From NCBI GenBank assembly GCA_050014415.1, contig JBEKDJ010000234.1:1-7464 (forward strand): a DNA stretch of 7,464 nt. The letters are read 5' to 3'. Below, in pieces: positions 5,291 to 7,464 of this stretch (positions are counted from its first letter, which is position 1; every line of letters starts with the position of its first letter). Origin of the DNA: JBEKDJ01 sp050014415 (GTDB taxonomy: Bacteria > Desulfobacterota > BSN033 > UBA1163). The position numbers and the translations under genes were made by a program. Under the pieces are notes generated by a model, which was not told where the DNA came from, made no database searches, and saw only the letters and a list, made by a program, of their open reading frames with translations.

Positions 5291-6385
5291 ATGCCGAAAA
5301 TTCTCTTAGCCGATGACGACCCGGTTATTTTGAAATATCTGAGTATCCTTTTGCAAAAACATGACTACCACTGTCTGATCGCAACGAATGGGATAGAGGC
5401 CATGGAAAAGGTAGCTACGGACAGCCCTGACCTTGTCCTACTTGATATCATGATGCCTGAAATGGATGGCCTAGAGGTCTGCAAGAAGCTGAAGAGTGAC
5501 CCATCCACCCAGTATATACCGATCATCATCATGACAGGGTCTACCGACAGAGAACTGAGGGTTAAAGGGCTTTCCGCAGGTGCAAATGATTTTCTTACAA
5601 AACCGATCGAAAGACTCGAGCTGATGGTTAGAATCAAAAACTTACTGAGAATAAAGGAATTCGAGGACTTCTTGAGGAACTATAATGAGCGTCTCAAGAG
5701 GGAAGTGGAAGAGAAGACGAGGCAGATAAGGGAAGGATATATTGATACGATTCTAAGGCTTACCATGGTGGCAGAATACAAGGATGAAGAGACAGCGAGT
5801 CACATCCGTAGAGTTGGCCGGTACTGTCATCGGATGGCGAGATATCTCGGATGGTCAGAGGAAGACCAGGAGGCAATTCTACTTGCCAGCCCCATGCATG
5901 ATATCGGCAAGGTAGGTATTCCCCTGGAGATCCTCCTGAAGAGTTCAAGACTTACTCCGGAAGAATTTGCCTTGGTGAAGACCCATACTCTCATCGGAGG
6001 CGATATCCTCCATGGTTCGAAATCAAAGTACCTCCAGATGGCTGAGACGATTGCGCTGACTCACCATGAAAGGTGGGACGGCACTGGATACCCGTCAGGA
6101 CTTAGAGAGCAAGAAATCCCTATGGCAGGAAGAATCATGAATATTGTTGACCAGTACGACGCCCTTAGAGCCAGAAGACCATACAAATCCCCTTTAGACC
6201 ATGAAGCTGCGGTGAGGATAATCGTGGAGGGCGATGGAAGGACATTTCCTGAACATTTCGACCCAAACTTGAGGAAGGCTTTCATTGAGCTCTCCCCGGC
6301 CTTCAAAGACATTTTTGAAACACTTGAAGACCGACGATCTTATTTACTGAGCGGAGAGAGTAGGGATTCAGGAGAACCTGGTTGA
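5291..6385 (+). CDS. Response regulator with HD-GYP cyclic-di-GMP phosphodiesterase domain (RpfG-like architecture)
   Basis: The 364-residue protein starts at an ATG five bases after GGAGGAG. Residues 1-120 are a receiver domain: acidic pocket D8-D10 (ADDD), phospho-acceptor Asp52 in LLDIMMPEMDG, Thr82 (MTG) and Lys104 (TKP). A charged, coiled-coil-like linker (about 120-150) leads to the HD-GYP domain (about 150-350): His171, the HD pair H203-D204 with Lys207 in MHDIGKVGIP, His232 in KTHTLIGG, HHERWDGTGYP (258-268) and D287 in IVDQYDAL. All metal-binding and signature residues are present, so cyclic-di-GMP hydrolysis is expected and likely gated by phosphorylation of Asp52. No membrane segment is seen and no histidine kinase is nearby, so the partner kinase is encoded elsewhere. 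It has its own promoter and a terminator directly downstream. Confidence 0.95.
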   Translation: MPKILLADDDPVILKYLSILLQKHDYHCLIATNGIEAMEKVATDSPDLVLLDIMMPEMDGLEVCKKLKSDPSTQYIPIIIMTGSTDRELRVKGLSAGANDFLTKPIERLELMVRIKNLLRIKEFEDFLRNYNERLKREVEEKTRQIREGYIDTILRLTMVAEYKDEETASHIRRVGRYCHRMARYLGWSEEDQEAILLASPMHDIGKVGIPLEILLKSSRLTPEEFALVKTHTLIGGDILHGSKSKYLQMAETIALTHHERWDGTGYPSGLREQEIPMAGRIMNIVDQYDALRARRPYKSPLDHEAAVRIIVEGDGRTFPEHFDPNLRKAFIELSPAFKDIFETLEDRRSYLLSGESRDSGEPG

Positions 6386-6398
6386 TGAAGGAAGGATC

Positions 6399-6426
6399 AG
6401 CAGCTCAAACGACGGAGTTGCTTTTT
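6399..6426 (+). terminator. Intrinsic terminator of the HD-GYP gene
   Basis: AGCAGCTC (6399-6406) pairs with GAGTTGCT (6415-6422) with one G-U pair, around an 8-base loop, and runs into a five-base U-tract. It begins 13 bases after the stop codon, a classic rho-independent arrangement. Confidence 0.75.
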
Positions 6427-6813
6427 CATTGCTCGCTCCATTTCAGGAGTCTCTACCCTAAGTGTCAGTTGACCCGATGAAGACAGAGGTTTTTTCCAGC
6501 GAGCCCGGGTACATCTTTAACGAGCCATCAAATAGGGTGTAGCAAATACCACAAGATCCCTTCAAGAGGCCGCAGGCATTCTCGGCATGAGGCAACCTCA
6601 TGGCGCCGCCGGAAAAATCACTGCATTTAATGGCGGCAGAGCTCCATCCAAGAAACAGAGCGTAGCTGCCTCACGGCACACGATTACCCGCGCCGAAGGC
6701 GGCCCAGTGCAAGCCAGCGTCTTCGCATGGTCCTACCGGCTTGTGAAATCAGATTCCTCCCCCATGCCGCCTTCAACCTGTCGATTCCTGCTTACTTCCT
6801 GCCTTTCTGAAAT
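6427..6813. other. Region between convergent genes, no intact gene; possible remnant
   Basis: No convincing plus-strand gene is seen. The minus strand contains the possible [2Fe-2S]-protein remnant listed separately (6458-6670), closed upstream by a TGA at 6671-6673. The same frame beyond that stop reads WAAFGAGNRVP, which may be part of the same decayed gene. Both flanking genes end toward this region. Confidence 0.4.
6458..6670 (-). pseudogene. Possible remnant of a [2Fe-2S] protein (aldehyde/xanthine oxidoreductase small-subunit-like)
   Basis: A minus-strand frame between stops gives 70 codons; from the ATG at 6601 it is 47 residues. It contains CGLLKGSCGICYTLFDGSLK. The KGxCGxCxxLxDG core matches the first [2Fe-2S] loop of molybdenum hydroxylase small subunits, where the usual form is C-x4-C-x2-C followed by xVLxDG. 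Here the first cysteine is six residues away rather than four, no fourth cysteine follows, and the frame stops soon after. No Shine-Dalgarno is seen and an in-frame TGA lies just upstream. The reading as a decayed gene is inference; a chance match cannot be excluded. Confidence 0.3.
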
Positions 6814-7434
6814 TCACGGTCTAAGCGTCCAGCCCATGGGTTTGGCGCAAAACTCTCTCGCTGCATCAACCGGATAAGGGGTTCTCTCGATGTCTACCAG
6901 CACCTTGAAACAGTGGTCAAATCGCTGGAAGGAATACCGTGTAAAGGGAAACTGAAAATCGCTGTAACCGCGGGGTATAAACACATTCTCCACCTGGACC
7001 ACAACCTGATCTTCATCCTGGATTCGCATATTTCCCCAGATGGGTCTGCCATCATTTCTCAATCTCACCTTGAATCGAATCTCCTGCCCTGGGGTAACTG
7101 GATCCGGATTCATGTTAAGGTCTTCGACGTAGAGGGGGCTAATTCCCCTGTCGCTCATAGTCCACCCATTAGATGTTCTTCGAGCACAGAATTCTTTTGA
7201 CAAGTCGATCGGCCGCCTCGTATTTTCGATATCGGCCTCCACAGCGAAACAGTGATCCGACCGGGAAAACCGGTAGTTCGTCGCTGGAAAATCAATTCGA
7301 TTTTCGCCCGAATGGATATGGACATCCTCTGCTTCAATCAAGTCGGGTTGTATTCCCCGCCGCTTGCGGCGTAAAATGTCTATGTGAGCGAATATGTCTA
7401 CAAGAGTCATAATGTTACGGTACTCATATACCAT
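6814..7434 (-). CDS. Unrecognised two-repeat beta-rich protein with paired cysteines (start uncertain)
   Basis: 206 residues from ATG 7434, but the frame stays open to the right edge (ten further codons) and no clear Shine-Dalgarno precedes this ATG, so the true start may lie outside the window. I do not recognise the family. It holds two related units: residues about 47-93 and 160-204 share FP, DHCF, DIE, P(I/V)D, EFCA and GWT, with cysteines 62/83 and 175/196 each 21 apart. Before the second unit, MNPDPVTPGQEIRFKVRLRNDGRP (about 108-131) reads like the first strands of a CARDB-type or other immunoglobulin-like sandwich. The first unit lacks this part and is preceded by a basic stretch (LRRKRRG). 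Cysteine pairing suggests an extracytoplasmic protein with disulfides, but no signal peptide is visible in the part seen. It converges on the HD-GYP gene. Confidence 0.7.
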   Translation of the reverse strand: MVYEYRNIMTLVDIFAHIDILRRKRRGIQPDLIEAEDVHIHSGENRIDFPATNYRFSRSDHCFAVEADIENTRRPIDLSKEFCARRTSNGWTMSDRGISPLYVEDLNMNPDPVTPGQEIRFKVRLRNDGRPIWGNMRIQDEDQVVVQVENVFIPRGYSDFQFPFTRYSFQRFDHCFKVLVDIERTPYPVDAAREFCAKPMGWTLRP

Positions 7435-7464
7435 TTGGTATTTCCGGCCAAATACAGACGTGCG

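Noticed and set aside
6587..6877. Plus-strand 96-codon frame
   Set aside because: It runs antisense into the supported minus gene at 6814, is low in hydrophobic pattern, and lacks a ribosome binding site.
7358..7371. CGCCGC-TT-GCGGCG palindrome
   Set aside because: It lies within the minus-strand gene, has a two-base loop and no U-tract; it encodes the basic stretch RRKRRG.

Overview
The window looks like a chromosomal segment of a Gram-negative, environmental, probably anaerobic or microaerophilic bacterium of the Desulfobacterota (deltaproteobacteria) type. This rests on gene style only: a GAF-type sigma-54 activator, an HD-GYP response regulator, a Tat-exported phosphoesterase, a stand-alone CuA-type cupredoxin, and a GC-rich CCCTCACCC-type intergenic hairpin. 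It is inference, not a taxonomic assignment.

Left part (1-984). Two minus-strand genes form a short operon: a 91-residue unrecognised protein (458-733), then a class I SAM-dependent methyltransferase with a hydrophobic N-terminus that runs off the left edge (1-389). The 251-bp gap between this operon and the divergent activator gene is dense in signals. It holds a -24/-12 (sigma-54-like) promoter facing the minus operon, a sigma-70-like promoter facing the activator, a 36-bp imperfect palindrome overlapping that second promoter, repeated GGCAAT half-sites, and a 21-bp-stem GC hairpin or G-quadruplex just before the activator's ribosome binding site.

Centre (985-4874). The plus strand carries a GAF/AAA+/Fis-type sigma-54 activator (985-2520) and a 375-bp gap. 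A tightly coupled pair follows: a Tat-exported calcineurin-type metallophosphoesterase (2896-3798) and a CuA-type cupredoxin (3795-4157), overlapping by 4 bp. After 162 bp comes a two-helix membrane protein (4320-4874). Its C-terminal domain resembles a mono-heme-cytochrome-like module without a CXXCH motif, and it has its own internal Shine-Dalgarno and ATG at the domain boundary.

Right part (4875-7464). A 416-bp intergenic stretch with a sigma-70-like promoter and a small inverted repeat precedes a REC-HD-GYP cyclic-di-GMP phosphodiesterase-type response regulator (5291-6385), which ends in a good intrinsic terminator. Then comes about 390 bp without a convincing intact gene, holding a possible remnant of a [2Fe-2S] protein on the minus strand. 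Last is a minus-strand protein built of two related cysteine-paired repeats (6814-7434), whose reading frame stays open to the right edge.

How the parts may work together (inference): the activator probably senses a small molecule or redox state through its GAF domain. It is well placed to switch on the divergent small-protein/methyltransferase operon from the palindromes, which lie about 80-140 bp upstream of the predicted start. The phosphoesterase, cupredoxin and membrane protein look like an envelope copper/redox unit. The HD-GYP gene is a separate transcription unit.
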